From the NCBI GenBank assembly GCA_021846695.1, contig JAJZWN010000001.1:31313-95312 (forward strand): DNA of 64,000 nucleotides. Direction: 5' to 3'. This DNA is from Thermoplasmata archaeon. Its GTDB lineage: Archaea; Thermoplasmatota; Thermoplasmata; Thermoplasmatales; Thermoplasmataceae. Positions 35,473 to 45,213 of this stretch are shown here, one piece after another. A model generated the notes under the pieces. It made no database searches, was not told the origin of the DNA, and worked only from the letters and a program-made list of their open reading frames with translations. How positions within the stretch are numbered: position 1 is the stretch's first letter; each line of letters starts with the position of its first letter. Made by a program: the position numbers and the translations under genes.

Positions 35473-36249
35473 ATGAATGTTATTTTGTATTATTATTTTG
35501 TATTCCAGGTAATTCTTGCTTTTGGAATAGTTGTGGTTGGCGGGACTGTTGAGGGATATGGATACGGGTTATCCCTGGGGACAAAATGGCCATATACTAA
35601 GGATATGCCATTGAAAGCAAAAGCTGGTGACCCGGAGGTCTGGCATAGGATACTTGCCACATTACTTGGCGTAAATGCAGTAATTATGGTTGTTTTAATA
35701 CATGGTTCCCTGGAAATAACAGGTTTAATTCTTGTAGTTATAACTGCACTTCTGGGCATGGCCACACTTTATACTCTGGCCGGAAAAGCACCATCAGTAG
35801 TTCAGGGTTTACATGATATTCTGGCCTACTCTACTGCTCTTACATATCTTTTAATTGTTTATCCTGTGGCTGGAAATGTTCTCTCTTTGATTTATAAGAA
35901 TATACCCCTGTACTTTTTCTTTGCAGTCATATATATGGGAGGTATGACAACAGGAGAAAGAGGGTACCAGAAGGCCATTGGATACTTCAAAATACCAAAA
36001 ACAAAGGCACAGTGGATATGGACCATACATGGACTGGCAGTATTGCTATTCCTGTTCTCACTTATATTATTCTTCTTCAATTACAATGTAGCCCTCATAA
36101 TAATCGGTTTCCAGATCATTGTGGGAATAATAGTATTCATTTCCGTCAATAAATCAGCATCAAGACCGGGATTCATAGTGCCAATGCATCAGTTTTTTAC
36201 CATACTAATTGTACTTTCCATAGTATTCCAGTTAAGTGTTTTCAGATAG
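35473..36249 (+). CDS. ctaA: Haem A synthase, archaeal half-size CtaA/COX15 type
   Basis: Oxidises haem O to haem A for the oxidase. The 258-residue protein has about seven to eight helices. The N-terminal VVGGTVEGYGYGLSLGTKWP matches the GG..xxGxGLS..WP motif of the family. Haem-ligand histidines are visible in PEVWHRILATLLG, VQGLHDILAY, IWTIHGLAVLL and PMHQFF. A GGTGAGGTGA ribosome-binding sequence lies directly before the ATG. It is co-directional with the polyferredoxin. Together with ctaB it indicates that the oxidase carries A-type haem. Confidence 0.85.
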   Translation: MNVILYYYFVFQVILAFGIVVVGGTVEGYGYGLSLGTKWPYTKDMPLKAKAGDPEVWHRILATLLGVNAVIMVVLIHGSLEITGLILVVITALLGMATLYTLAGKAPSVVQGLHDILAYSTALTYLLIVYPVAGNVLSLIYKNIPLYFFFAVIYMGGMTTGERGYQKAIGYFKIPKTKAQWIWTIHGLAVLLFLFSLILFFFNYNVALIIIGFQIIVGIIVFISVNKSASRPGFIVPMHQFFTILIVLSIVFQLSVFR

Positions 36250-36327
36250 GTTAAATAAATTTATTTTTTATGTTATAAATGGGTTTTATATAATATTGCT
36301 CAGCTAAAAATTATTTATAAAAATAGC

Positions 36328-36954
36328 TTATTTTATTGTTTTCTGGATAACCTGCCTCAACTGCCGCCTCAAAAGAAGGTCAAGAGTTGTGGGCGGTATA
36401 TCCAGTGTTGAAGAAAGTTCCTTAAGGCCTATTTTTTTGGGCACGTCGAAATATCCGCGTTCAAATGCCTCTTTCAGTATATATTCAGATTTAACATTAA
36501 TATGCCTTCCATTATATATTCTTATATTACTATCCTTGATATCATACGTTTCTTTTAATGATTCATCTATGTGCCTTATTTTATTATAGTTATTGACATT
36601 CATTTCCCAGAATATATTTCCAGAATAATCTATCCTTTCAAGTTTTATTTTATTTGATGGGCTCATGAGTTTACGCCTCATTAGTTCAACCAGAGGGCAG
36701 CTCTTCGTTAAAATGTTTACTGTTACACAGTTATTCTCCCTTCCAACTATCTCAATTTCATAAGAATGCGGGTAATTTTCCAGGTATTCCACAGATTTAT
36801 CCAGGAGGTCTTCAGATTCCGCATATATAGCCAATGTTTCATAAACATAATTATCACGCAGTTCCTGGTTTACTATCTTAATTCGCACATTATAATCGCT
36901 TATCAGCTGTGATGCGAAACATTTTTCATATTTAAATGAGTACAGTATCTGCAT
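36328..36954 (-). CDS. HTH_10 (bacterio-opsin-activator-like) transcription regulator
   Basis: A 208-residue protein whose last 50 residues match the archaeal HTH_10 domain: ILKEAFERGYFDVPKKIGLKELSSTLDIPPTTLDLLLRRQLRQV. The N-terminal 150 residues form an unidentified sensor-like domain; it contains two cysteines (YEKCFAS and TKSCPLV) that could sense metal or redox state. The location directly after ctaA, facing it, suggests control of the respiratory genes, but that is inference. ATG 36954 begins MQILYSFKYEKC. Confidence 0.85.
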   Translation of the reverse strand: MQILYSFKYEKCFASQLISDYNVRIKIVNQELRDNYVYETLAIYAESEDLLDKSVEYLENYPHSYEIEIVGRENNCVTVNILTKSCPLVELMRRKLMSPSNKIKLERIDYSGNIFWEMNVNNYNKIRHIDESLKETYDIKDSNIRIYNGRHINVKSEYILKEAFERGYFDVPKKIGLKELSSTLDIPPTTLDLLLRRQLRQVIQKTIK

Positions 36955-37146
36955 GCAATATCAAACATTTATAACGTTTTAATTATTAAATGTTGTTATC
37001 TATAAGAGCAATTGTGAAATATATAATTCGATTCTATTCATAGAATGACATAATATGATATTATATTATACTAATTCTGACAATTTTAAATGATTTTTTA
37101 AAATAGTATACAAAATGATTTAATAAATAACGGTATGTAGGTATAT

Positions 37147-38319
37147 ATGATGCGGGTATTTGACAGAAGCCAGTTCAGAATCCTTTCCCTGGTTTCTTTG
37201 ACAATAGGATTAAGAACACTTGGCCTTTTTATGGTTTTGCCCATATTTACGCTTTATGGAGAAAAATTTACTGATTCTTATTTGCTTATCGGAATAGCAC
37301 TGGGGGCTTATGGAATAACAATGGCTATTTTTCAGACACCGTTGGGGAGGCTATCAGATCGTTATGGAAGGAAGTTAATTATATCCATAGGCATTTTAAC
37401 ATTTGTAATAGGCAATCTGATATGTGCTGATCCAATTAATATTTATGGACTTATACTTGGCAGGCTAGTTGAGGGGGCGGGTGCAGTAAGTTCAGCTGGA
37501 ATAGCACTGGTACACGAAAGTGTTCCTGTAGAAAGGAGGAATATTTCTGATGCTATTATAGGTGTAGCCATAGGTTTTTCATTTATGGTCGGTGTTATTA
37601 TAGGACCTTTACTGACAACAATTATTAATTATTCATTTATATTCATTATAGCCGCAGTTATAGGAATAGCCTCATTTATTCCTCTGTTAATGGTGAGGGA
37701 GGCCAAAAAGGAAAGGATGTTTAAGATAAAGAGCAGGATTGATTCTAAACTTGCAGTAATATCTATCATTAGCTTTTTTATCTATTTTTATATGATTGTT
37801 TTCTACTTTTATCTTCCATTGTACTCACTTAGATATTTTCCCGTTAACAGGTTCTATGAATTCCTGATACCTGTGGTTATTATAGCTGGAATTATAGGAC
37901 TCGCCATTGCAAGACCGGCAGACAAAAATAAAACTGTATTATTTTCGCTTGTATCATTGGTCGTTTTATTGATAAGCATTCCATTATTCTTCCTTAATAA
38001 TAGAGTCAACGATGTGACATACTTCGGTTTGAGTGTTGCGGCATTCTACTCCGGATATATAATAAGTGAAACGGTGTTCCCTACACTTATAACAAGACTG
38101 GCCCCCAGGAACAGTTATGGAGGAAATCTTGGATTTTATACATCTATGCAGCATGCAGGTGTATTTTTTGGGGCCCTGTTTACAGGGCTATTAATAGTTA
38201 AGATAAATCTGGATACATCCATTATGGTTCTTCTTATTGTATCTTTTATATTCAGCATAGTCCTTCTGTATTTCATTACACATTTCCGGGAAATCTATCT
38301 AGCGAGGAAAAACGAATAA
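37147..38319 (+). CDS. MFS transporter
   Basis: A 390-residue, 12-helix transporter of the major facilitator superfamily. The loop 2-3 signature GRLSDRYGRKLIISIG (near residue 75) and LGRLVEGAGAVSSAGIAL are seen. The closest overall impression is of drug- or sugar-efflux type permeases; the substrate cannot be read from sequence. Tandem ATGs occur at the start (37147, 37150). It stands alone between the HTH_10 regulator and a small membrane protein. Confidence 0.9.
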   Translation: MMRVFDRSQFRILSLVSLTIGLRTLGLFMVLPIFTLYGEKFTDSYLLIGIALGAYGITMAIFQTPLGRLSDRYGRKLIISIGILTFVIGNLICADPINIYGLILGRLVEGAGAVSSAGIALVHESVPVERRNISDAIIGVAIGFSFMVGVIIGPLLTTIINYSFIFIIAAVIGIASFIPLLMVREAKKERMFKIKSRIDSKLAVISIISFFIYFYMIVFYFYLPLYSLRYFPVNRFYEFLIPVVIIAGIIGLAIARPADKNKTVLFSLVSLVVLLISIPLFFLNNRVNDVTYFGLSVAAFYSGYIISETVFPTLITRLAPRNSYGGNLGFYTSMQHAGVFFGALFTGLLIVKINLDTSIMVLLIVSFIFSIVLLYFITHFREIYLARKNE

Positions 38320-38396
38320 ATTCTATATATAACAGTATTTGTAGAATATATTAAACAATTTATAATTTAAAACATTATTGGATATTAGCGACACCT

Positions 38397-38894
38397 ATGA
38401 AAAAATGGATACTTATACTTGGCATAATAATGGTACTTATTGGTGCATCCTTATATGCTTACAGTAGTTTTGAAAAACCGAAAATAAGTGAAAGTAGTTT
38501 TACTGTAAAAGGCAATGAATATATATCAAAGAATATAACAGTCAGTTCTAACAATTTTATAATATCCATAACAAATCCGGCGAGCCATTCTGGACTGGTA
38601 ATGTCTAAAAATGTAAGTGAGATAACGAATATTTCTATGCTTTCAAGCATGTCAATGCCAACATATACCAGCTTCGGGAATATAAAGGAATATAGAAACA
38701 TGGCGAGGGGGAATTATTCTTTTATAGAATTTTCCACAGCAAAACCGGCAACATCAATAACATACGGGCCAACCGGATATCTTGTTTACATAGGATATGT
38801 TGGTGATTTTGCAACAACGCTTCTGGTTATAGGCGGGATTGTTCTTATTGCCGGTGTGGTGCTTAATAAAAACTTTAAGCTCAGCAAGTTTTGA
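38397..38894 (+). CDS. Membrane protein with two terminal helices, unrecognised
   Basis: A 165-residue protein: an N-terminal helix (residues 4-23), a polar exterior domain of about 110 residues rich in Ser, Asn and Thr, and a C-terminal helix (about 134-155) with a basic end. The layout resembles other small thermoplasmatal exported proteins, but no family is recognised. A single gene between the MFS transporter and tRNA-Lys. Confidence 0.7.
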   Translation: MKKWILILGIIMVLIGASLYAYSSFEKPKISESSFTVKGNEYISKNITVSSNNFIISITNPASHSGLVMSKNVSEITNISMLSSMSMPTYTSFGNIKEYRNMARGNYSFIEFSTAKPATSITYGPTGYLVYIGYVGDFATTLLVIGGIVLIAGVVLNKNFKLSKF

Positions 38895-38954
38895 GCAAGT
38901 GTTTTAACTATAAAAAGTTAAAATAGTATTTTAGCATAACCTATTTAACTAACT

Positions 38955-39028
38955 GGGTCCGTAGCTCAGCTAGGTAGAGCGATGGACTCTTAATCCATCG
39001 GTCAAGGGTTCAAATCCCTTCGGACCCG
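38955..39028 (+). tRNA. tRNA-Lys (anticodon CTT)
   Basis: A cloverleaf is readable: acceptor GGGTCCG pairs with CGGACCC (39021-39027), D arm GCTCAGCTAGGTAGAGC, anticodon stem ATGGA/TCCAT around the loop CTCTTAA giving anticodon CTT, and T arm AAGGGTTCAAATCCCTT. The discriminator base is G. There is no intron and no encoded CCA. Confidence 0.97.
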
Positions 39029-39103
39029 TTCTTTTTTATTAATGTGCATATTGTTATATCTTTTTCGACAAAAGATTATATATGGATATTTATATAAGGA
39101 ACC

Positions 39104-39499
39104 ATGAAGACCAAAGTAAAGGAATTCAGTGGAAAAAATATAGATCTGGATAAATTATCCGGGGTTATTGAGAAATATTTTGCAGACGAAAAGTTCAAAA
39201 CACAGTTAGGGAAACACCCAAATGGAACTTTAATACAGGCAACAAAGGAAGGACTATTGAGAAGCATAGCAGGAATGGACAGGGCATATTCAATTACAGT
39301 TTCAGGTACTCCAGACGATGTGAAGATTAGCATTGGAATGGGGAAATGGCTTCAGGATCTCGGGGTCGCGGCTTTAGAAAGCTTTCTTCTTACACCTGAA
39401 CTGGCATTTTTTGAGGTGCCCGAATCCCTATGGAGTTTTGAGATAGAGGATAAATTCTGGAAATATATTGAAAACCAGATTGATCTTGGCATACAATAA
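39104..39499 (+). CDS. Hypothetical soluble protein, unrecognised
   Basis: A 131-residue, mixed alpha/beta protein without membrane segments or cysteines. It starts MKTKVKEFSGKNIDLDKLSG and has a central RSIAGMDRAYSITVSGTPDDVKISIGMGKWLQDLG, with an aromatic-rich C-terminus (SLWSFEIEDKFWKYIENQ). A TATA-like box (TATATGG..TATATAA) lies within 30 bases upstream. I recognise no family. It precedes rmuC by 49 bases on the same strand. Confidence 0.75.
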   Translation: MKTKVKEFSGKNIDLDKLSGVIEKYFADEKFKTQLGKHPNGTLIQATKEGLLRSIAGMDRAYSITVSGTPDDVKISIGMGKWLQDLGVAALESFLLTPELAFFEVPESLWSFEIEDKFWKYIENQIDLGIQ

Positions 39500-39548
39500 C
39501 CTAAATTTGTATGACAAATTTATTTTATAAGTTTAATATATACTATTT

Positions 39549-40700
39549 ATGTATTTTTCAGGAGCCATAGACGTAATAATAGGGTTTATTGCGGGAATTG
39601 CTGTTGGTATGCTTTTATACTTCATAATTTCAAGAAAGTTATACACAAATATGGAGGGCAGGCTGAGATCAAGCATGCATGAATTTATGGAGTCAGAAAA
39701 TAGAAATCTTCTGAATACAAGCACTGTTGCCTTCAGGAACGCACTGGAAACTGAGAGGTCGGATAGAGAAAACACAGGGCTCAGATTGAATAGCCTCATA
39801 GACCCACTGCGGGATTCATTACAGAAATACCAGAGTTATATAGAAAGTGTTGAAAATGAGAGGAAATCCGAAACTGGCGCTTTAAAGGACAATTTAGATA
39901 ACCTGTCAAAGAAAATTACAGACCTTGAACATGACACAATAAAACTTTCCAGTGCACTGAAAAATCCCTCTATAAGGGGAAAATGGGGAGAAATAACCCT
40001 AAGAAGAACAGTTGAGATAGCCGGAATGATGCCTTACTGCGATTTTATAGAACAGGCAGTATCAGAAGATAAATCCAAACCGGATATGATAATAAAATTG
40101 CCTAATATGAGGAATATAGTGGTAGATTCAAAAGTTCCTCTGAGCGGATTCTTTGAAAGTCAGGACGATGCCACTAACCCAGGCGAGATAGAGAGATATT
40201 TAAACGCATTCAATACCCACATTAGGGAGCTAGCCTCAAAGAGGTACTGGGAAAAATTTGATGGCTCAGTAGATTTTGTTGTCATGTTCCTGCCCATGGA
40301 ATCCCTTTTAAGTACTGTAATGTCCAGTAGGCCAGAGATGATAGAGGAAGCAATTTCAAAAAGGGTTATTGTGGCCACACCGGTAACCCTTATTTCTTTA
40401 TTACTAACAGTCCATATGGGATGGAAGGATGTGAATACCGTAGAGAATTTCAATGAACTCACTGTAAAAATAAAGGACTTTTATAACAATATGGAAACAT
40501 TTGTCAGTGATTTCAATGATACATCAAAGAATCTTTCACGTTCCATAGATTCATTCAACCGTATGACAGCAGATATACAGAAAAAACTGGGTCCGATTAT
40601 AGAAAATATCATAAAAACAGATATGGTCACTAATAAAAATAATATTGGCCTAAATGCTGTAGACCGTAAGCCTGGGGAAATTAATGATCATCTGAAATGA
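39549..40700 (+). CDS. rmuC: RmuC-family DNA recombination protein
   Basis: A 383-residue protein: N-terminal helix (residues 8-27), coiled-coil region (about 30-140) and RmuC nuclease-like core. The core shows GKWGEITLRRTVEIAGM, PDMIIKLPNMRNIVVDSKVPLSGF and FVVMFLPMESLLS, then ATPVTLISLLLTVHMGWK. In bacteria RmuC limits inversions at repeats; the protein has a PD-(D/E)xK-related core. It is common in bacteria, so the presence here may reflect old transfer. The end overlaps the convergent DUF357 gene by 13 bases. Confidence 0.92.
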   Translation: MYFSGAIDVIIGFIAGIAVGMLLYFIISRKLYTNMEGRLRSSMHEFMESENRNLLNTSTVAFRNALETERSDRENTGLRLNSLIDPLRDSLQKYQSYIESVENERKSETGALKDNLDNLSKKITDLEHDTIKLSSALKNPSIRGKWGEITLRRTVEIAGMMPYCDFIEQAVSEDKSKPDMIIKLPNMRNIVVDSKVPLSGFFESQDDATNPGEIERYLNAFNTHIRELASKRYWEKFDGSVDFVVMFLPMESLLSTVMSSRPEMIEEAISKRVIVATPVTLISLLLTVHMGWKDVNTVENFNELTVKIKDFYNNMETFVSDFNDTSKNLSRSIDSFNRMTADIQKKLGPIIENIIKTDMVTNKNNIGLNAVDRKPGEINDHLK

Positions 40701-40972
40701 GTGAATAGCCTGTGATCGGAATCCCCATCGAATAAACCTATTCTTATGGCAGAATCTATCCATCCATACGAGTAATTTAATGATGCAAATGCATTTATAA
40801 GATCATTTTTACTGTAGAAATATCTGGCATCGTTATAGTAGTTCATCACCATATCCAGATGGTCTTTTGCTATGCCGTAGAGGTACGAATCTTCAGGAAC
40901 ACTGATATGTATTTTGTCCAGTGCCGATTTTTCTATTTCAAAATATCTTTCCACTTTTTCCTTTAATTCCAT
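40688..40972 (-). CDS. DUF357-family protein
   Basis: A 94-residue helical protein. The family pattern is YYNDARYFYSKNDLINAFASLNYSYGWIDSAIRIGLFDG. DUF357 proteins are small archaeal proteins of unknown function. A TATA-like stretch precedes the ATG at 40972. It is convergent with rmuC (13-base overlap) and 88 bases downstream of the aIF2-gamma gene. Confidence 0.85.
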   Translation of the reverse strand: MELKEKVERYFEIEKSALDKIHISVPEDSYLYGIAKDHLDMVMNYYNDARYFYSKNDLINAFASLNYSYGWIDSAIRIGLFDGDSDHRLFTHFR

Positions 40973-41060
40973 AGTAACCAGTATTATAATTGGATATATT
41001 AATGATAGAAGAATTACATCTATTATTATTAGTACAGAGATATATTTTGTGATTGATTTT

Positions 41061-42278
41061 TTATATGCTCAGTATTGATCCGTAACCTATTAGGCGCCAT
41101 CTGTTAGATATACGCCGGCCTATTGCCATACGATCATTTATATTTGCAGCCACCGGGTATTTTAATGCGACGCTGACCCTGTTGTCTTTTATGGATGTTA
41201 CTGATCCGATAGTATTGGCAGTTCCAATGGTGAGCATTATAATTTCATTTGGCTTTAGTGGCTCAACTGTCACCTCTTCATCAAAACCCACAACCCTGTT
41301 CAGTAGATGTATATCCATTTCAAGGTTGAATATGGTTTTGGGTACATGCCCCTTTAATCCAACTATCCGGCCAGTAAAGGAATCACCCTTGGTCAGGAAT
41401 GGATCAAGTTCGGTACCAACCGCAGCCAGACCTCCGGGAACTATTGATTTGTATGAAGATGAACCTGCCATAAGAGAGGTTATCTTGGTTGTGACATTTT
41501 CCCATACAGTTTTATTGCCTTTTGTGGATTGGACACCTGGGGAAATTTCTATCTCATCGCCAACTGTTAATTTCCCACGTATAAGTGCCCCACCAAGTAC
41601 ACCGCCCTTTAGGTCTGCCGGTTTTGTACCCGGTTTATTTATGTCAAAAGACCGGGCGATATACATCATAGGTGTGTCATCTTCCCTGAATTCTGGTGTT
41701 TTTATGATTTTCTCTATGGCCTCCAGAACTATATCGATATTTGTATTATGATATGCACTTACGGGTATTACAGGTGCATTCTCGGCTATGCTGCCCTTTA
41801 AAAAAGTCTTGATTTCATTATAACTTTCCAGTGCCCTTTCACGGGTAACGAGGTCTATCTTATTCTGCACGACTATTATTTCCTTTATACCCATTATTTC
41901 CAGGGCTGTTAAATGCTCCCGCGTTTGTGGTTGCGGGCATGCTTCATTGGCTGCTATCACAAGAATTGCCCCATTCATAATGGCAGATCCTGCAAGCATT
42001 GTGGCCATAAGAGTTTCATGGCCTGGTGCATCAACAATTGAAATTACCCGGGAAAGTTTGCAATTTTCAGATGATTTTTTATTCGAGTAAAATTCCTTTC
42101 CAGTATCATCTGTGCAACGATATATAGGCGTATCTGCATACCCCAGCTTGATAGAAATACCACGCTTGACTTCCTCTGAATGAACATCCGTTTTTTTTCC
42201 GGTAAGGGCAAAAGTTAGGGTGCTCTTCCCGTGGTCAACGTGACCAACCATACCTATGTTGACAGAAGGCTGTTCCAT
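41061..42278 (-). CDS. Translation initiation factor aIF2 gamma subunit
   Basis: GTP-binding core of aIF2, which delivers initiator Met-tRNA. The 405-residue protein has GHVDHGKSTL (P-loop), IVDAPGHE (G3) and VQNKIDL (G4). The archaeal zinc-knuckle region appears changed: YRCTDDTGKE and SENCKLS give two cysteines rather than four. Beta-barrel domains II and III follow with KGGVLGGALIRGKL. ATG overlaps the S6e stop by one base; S6e-aIF2-gamma is a conserved archaeal pair. Confidence 0.96.
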   Translation of the reverse strand: MEQPSVNIGMVGHVDHGKSTLTFALTGKKTDVHSEEVKRGISIKLGYADTPIYRCTDDTGKEFYSNKKSSENCKLSRVISIVDAPGHETLMATMLAGSAIMNGAILVIAANEACPQPQTREHLTALEIMGIKEIIVVQNKIDLVTRERALESYNEIKTFLKGSIAENAPVIPVSAYHNTNIDIVLEAIEKIIKTPEFREDDTPMMYIARSFDINKPGTKPADLKGGVLGGALIRGKLTVGDEIEISPGVQSTKGNKTVWENVTTKITSLMAGSSSYKSIVPGGLAAVGTELDPFLTKGDSFTGRIVGLKGHVPKTIFNLEMDIHLLNRVVGFDEEVTVEPLKPNEIIMLTIGTANTIGSVTSIKDNRVSVALKYPVAANINDRMAIGRRISNRWRLIGYGSILSI

Positions 42279-42667
42279 TACTGTTCTCCTTTCTGTTCCT
42301 CTTCTTCGCCGGCATCAAGAGGCTTTGTTCCATACTGTGTAACAACCAGATTCAGCTGCGATATATCTGAACCTATAATGTTCCCCCTGAACGTTACCCT
42401 TTTTCTAATGCCATTTTTCCCTTTTCTGCCTGAATTGTAGGATACCAGTATTCTTTTCTTTCCGGCTATAGACAGATCTTTTTTCATGGGAAATCCATCA
42501 TTCGCACTTCCGCCTGTAACCTTCAATTTATATCCGGGCATTTCGAAGAATATGCCATCTATTTCTTCACCGATTTTTCTGCCGGCCAGGGAACCCAGAA
42601 CATCCTCTGAAATTTCCTTTTTGTATGTTTTGCCGGTTTTCCTGTCTGCAATTACTGCTACAACCAT
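42278..42667 (-). CDS. rps6e: Ribosomal protein S6e (eS6)
   Basis: A 129-residue protein. The family core is ADRKTGKTYKKEISEDVLGSLAGRKIGEEIDGIFF, ITGG..-like KVTGGSANDGFPMKKDL and KGKNGIRKRVTFRGNIIGSDISQLNLVV. The C-terminus is acidic (EEEEQKGEQ). A TAATG overlap couples it to aIF2-gamma. Confidence 0.96.
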   Translation of the reverse strand: MVVAVIADRKTGKTYKKEISEDVLGSLAGRKIGEEIDGIFFEMPGYKLKVTGGSANDGFPMKKDLSIAGKKRILVSYNSGRKGKNGIRKRVTFRGNIIGSDISQLNLVVTQYGTKPLDAGEEEEQKGEQ

Positions 42668-42829
42668 AATCTACACCTTAAGTTTTATTTATTCCTCTTT
42701 TTGAAGTTTTTGCTGAAACTTGTTATTCCCCAACTTATAACTGTTTGCTCTTACATAGAGTGCCTTACCATTTCAGGTGTGGGCGATACTGGATTATATA
42801 TTGATATATAAGTTTATTTTTATTAATAA

Positions 42830-42916
42830 ATGTTGCAGCCCATGTTTTTGCCACAGGAAGATGACCTTATTGCATCATTTGCTGGCCTACAGTTCCAGTT
42901 ACGCATCCTAAGTTGA
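42830..42916 (+). CDS. Candidate leaderless 28-codon small ORF
   Basis: Within the 252-base gap between S6e and rdgB there is a locally less AT-rich patch with an ORF of 28 codons (MLQPMFLPQEDDLIASFAGL at the start). A GATATATAAG box at 42803-42812 sits about 23-25 bases before its ATG, the same spacing as genuine leaderless genes here. It stops four bases from the convergent rdgB stop. It may be a small protein, part of an RNA gene, or chance. The same box could instead serve S6e on the other strand. Confidence 0.25.
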   Translation: MLQPMFLPQEDDLIASFAGLQFQLRILS

Positions 42917-42919
42917 GGT

Positions 42920-43471
42920 TTACTTTATATGGTTAGATATAAGGAAACCCATTAAATTGTCCAGTGCCTTTCCCCTATGCGATATCACATTTTTTTCATA
43001 AGGGGAGAGCTCCGCAAGGGATATGCTGTACCCATCAGGAATAAATATGGGGTCGTAACCAAATTTGTTTCCCAGACTTTCCTCATCTGATATTTTTCCT
43101 TTTAGTATTCCAGTAAACTGGTGTACCTTATTTTCTATCATCAAGGAAATTACCGTTTTAAAATATGCATTAGATCCGGAAGCCAGTTTGATTATGCCAG
43201 AATTGCCAATTGTATCCTGTACATACGAGGCATATGGCCCAGGGAATCCGTTCAGCCTTTCTATATATAGTCCAGTATCATCAATGAAGAAGGGCTGTTC
43301 TATATGTTCTGCAAGTTTCATACAGCTATCCCTGCTAATAGTCTCATTATCTGCAGCCTGTATTTCTTCATATTTTTTCATTTGCCATGATAGGTAAAGC
43401 CCGTTTTTCTGGAAGGCTGCAGAAACTTCCCTGTATTTATGTTCATTACTTGTTATAAATTTTAACACCAT
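42920..43471 (-). CDS. rdgB: XTP/dITP diphosphatase (RdgB/HAM1 family)
   Basis: Removes non-canonical purine nucleoside triphosphates. The 183-residue protein starts [16 protein letters not shown] (family motif TxNxxK), has [25 protein letters not shown] with the catalytic/metal aspartates, and [19 protein letters not shown] and ISHRGKAL near the end. It is located 37 bases downstream of kae1-bud32 on the same strand, so co-transcription is likely. Confidence 0.95.
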   Translation of the reverse strand: MVLKFITSNEHKYREVSAAFQKNGLYLSWQMKKYEEIQAADNETISRDSCMKLAEHIEQPFFIDDTGLYIERLNGFPGPYASYVQDTIGNSGIIKLASGSNAYFKTVISLMIENKVHQFTGILKGKISDEESLGNKFGYDPIFIPDGYSISLAELSPYEKNVISHRGKALDNLMGFLISNHIK

Positions 43472-43508
43472 TCTATATCACACCCATATTAGAATTAATT
43501 TATGTTAT

Positions 43509-45107
43509 CTATACGTATCTCCTTCTCTGCCTTATTTCATCCAAGACACTGGCTATTTCTATGTAATTATTTGATACTTCACTGTATGATTCAATGAGTG
43601 TTTTTTCCAGTGGTTGGCTGAATTGAGAAAACAGACTTTTAAAAGATTCTGTTAAAAGAAAGATATCATCAGCCATTTCCTCTATACTGCAGCTGACCGA
43701 CCCCATACTTGGATCAATGAGATATATCTGGTTTTCCCGCACCATAATATTATTTGGATTTAGGTCTCCGTGTGAAAGCAATTTGTTGTGCATATGTGCC
43801 AGCAGAATGCCGAGGCTCCTTATTTTATCCAGCGGCAAATTATTCTCATTTATTAATTTATTAAGTGTTATCCCCTCAATTTTTTCCATTGTTAGTGAAT
43901 AGTCATATTTATCAAAATCATAGATTACAGGTACATTTATTCCGTTCTCCTTCAATTTGAATAGGAGATTGAATTCGTTCCTGATTCTTTCATTTCTTAT
44001 TCTTCTACCCAGTTCTGCATTCCTGTAATTTTTTTCCATGCGTGTTTTTTTGATTGCTTTTCTGCCATAAAATTCCGTATCAATTATGGAAGCTTCGGCC
44101 CCCCTGCGATCATTTATCCGTGTTTCCTCTGATTTAATCCAGGGAACTGAAACCTCATCTATCCGGAATTTCTGATTAACCCTGGTATCCATTATATCCT
44201 GCCTCTGGCCGGATAGATACATAAGCATGCCGGCCTGGGCAATCATGGCACCGTTATCCATGCAGTATTTTTTATCGGTTAAATACGCCCTGTAACCTGA
44301 AGATGCCGACATTTGATGTACCATATCCCTTAATCTGTCATTTCTGGCAACGCCGCCGGCCAGGAGTATTTCTTCTTTATTCGTATAGTAGAGTGCCCTT
44401 TCCAGCACCTCTACCAGCATAGCAAATGTGGTTTCCTGGACACTATAGCATATATTTTCAGATGATTCCTTTCCAATGAGATTCCGTGCAGCCGTATATA
44501 TTCCTGAAAATGATGTATCCATCCCCTTTACTGAATAGGGAAGTTCAAGAAGTTTGTCTCCCCTGGATGCAAGTTTTTCTATAACAGGTCCCCCGGGAAA
44601 CGGTATTCCCAGATCCCTGGCAAACTTATCAAGCATGTTGCCTAAACCTATATCCATGGTTTCTCCCAGTACCCTGTACGAACCGTTTTCATGTGCTATA
44701 ACCTGAGTGTTTCCTCCGGAGATATACAGCATAACCGGGTCTTTCGCACCGGAAAGTTTTCTTCCTATCTCAACATGCCCAAGTGGATGGTTTACACCTA
44801 TTACCGGAATATTGTATTTTATTGAAAAAGCCCGTGCTGCGGTAGCAACCACACGTAGGCAGGGGCCCAGGCCGGGACCCATAGAAAAGGCTACCAGGCT
44901 GATCTCATCAGGTGTTGCATTGCACTGTTCAAATGCCTCCTTGATAACCGGAACAATTTTATCGGCATGATGGATGGCCGCTTCTCTAGGATGTATTCCC
45001 CCTGAGGCTGGTATGTATGTTGAAGAAACATTGGAAAGTATAGATTTTTCATCTACAATGCCTGCGCTCACAGTATGGGCAGTGCCTTCCAGTCCCAGAA
45101 CTTTCAT
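43509..45107 (-). CDS. Kae1-Bud32 fusion of the KEOPS complex (tRNA t6A synthesis)
   Basis: A 532-residue two-domain protein. Residues 1-325 are Kae1/TsaD, the threonylcarbamoyl transferase that makes t6A37. [12 protein letters not shown] supplies the two metal histidines, [10 protein letters not shown] binds nucleotide, and [15 protein letters not shown] follows. Residues about 335-532 are Bud32, a small atypical kinase/ATPase. There GRKAIKKTR is the ATP-lysine region, [12 protein letters not shown] the catalytic loop and IDPSMGS the DFG-equivalent. The fusion is known in Thermoplasma and some methanogens. It sits upstream of rdgB. Confidence 0.97.
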   Translation of the reverse strand: MKVLGLEGTAHTVSAGIVDEKSILSNVSSTYIPASGGIHPREAAIHHADKIVPVIKEAFEQCNATPDEISLVAFSMGPGLGPCLRVVATAARAFSIKYNIPVIGVNHPLGHVEIGRKLSGAKDPVMLYISGGNTQVIAHENGSYRVLGETMDIGLGNMLDKFARDLGIPFPGGPVIEKLASRGDKLLELPYSVKGMDTSFSGIYTAARNLIGKESSENICYSVQETTFAMLVEVLERALYYTNKEEILLAGGVARNDRLRDMVHQMSASSGYRAYLTDKKYCMDNGAMIAQAGMLMYLSGQRQDIMDTRVNQKFRIDEVSVPWIKSEETRINDRRGAEASIIDTEFYGRKAIKKTRMEKNYRNAELGRRIRNERIRNEFNLLFKLKENGINVPVIYDFDKYDYSLTMEKIEGITLNKLINENNLPLDKIRSLGILLAHMHNKLLSHGDLNPNNIMVRENQIYLIDPSMGSVSCSIEEMADDIFLLTESFKSLFSQFSQPLEKTLIESYSEVSNNYIEIASVLDEIRQRRRYV

Positions 45108-45213
45108 AAAACTCCATTGCAGTATATTATTTTATAGTTGAGTTCTCCAAAAATTGTAAGTTATATCGGTAATTTAAAATTGCCAATATAGATTTAAAAA
45201 TAATATTTGTATT

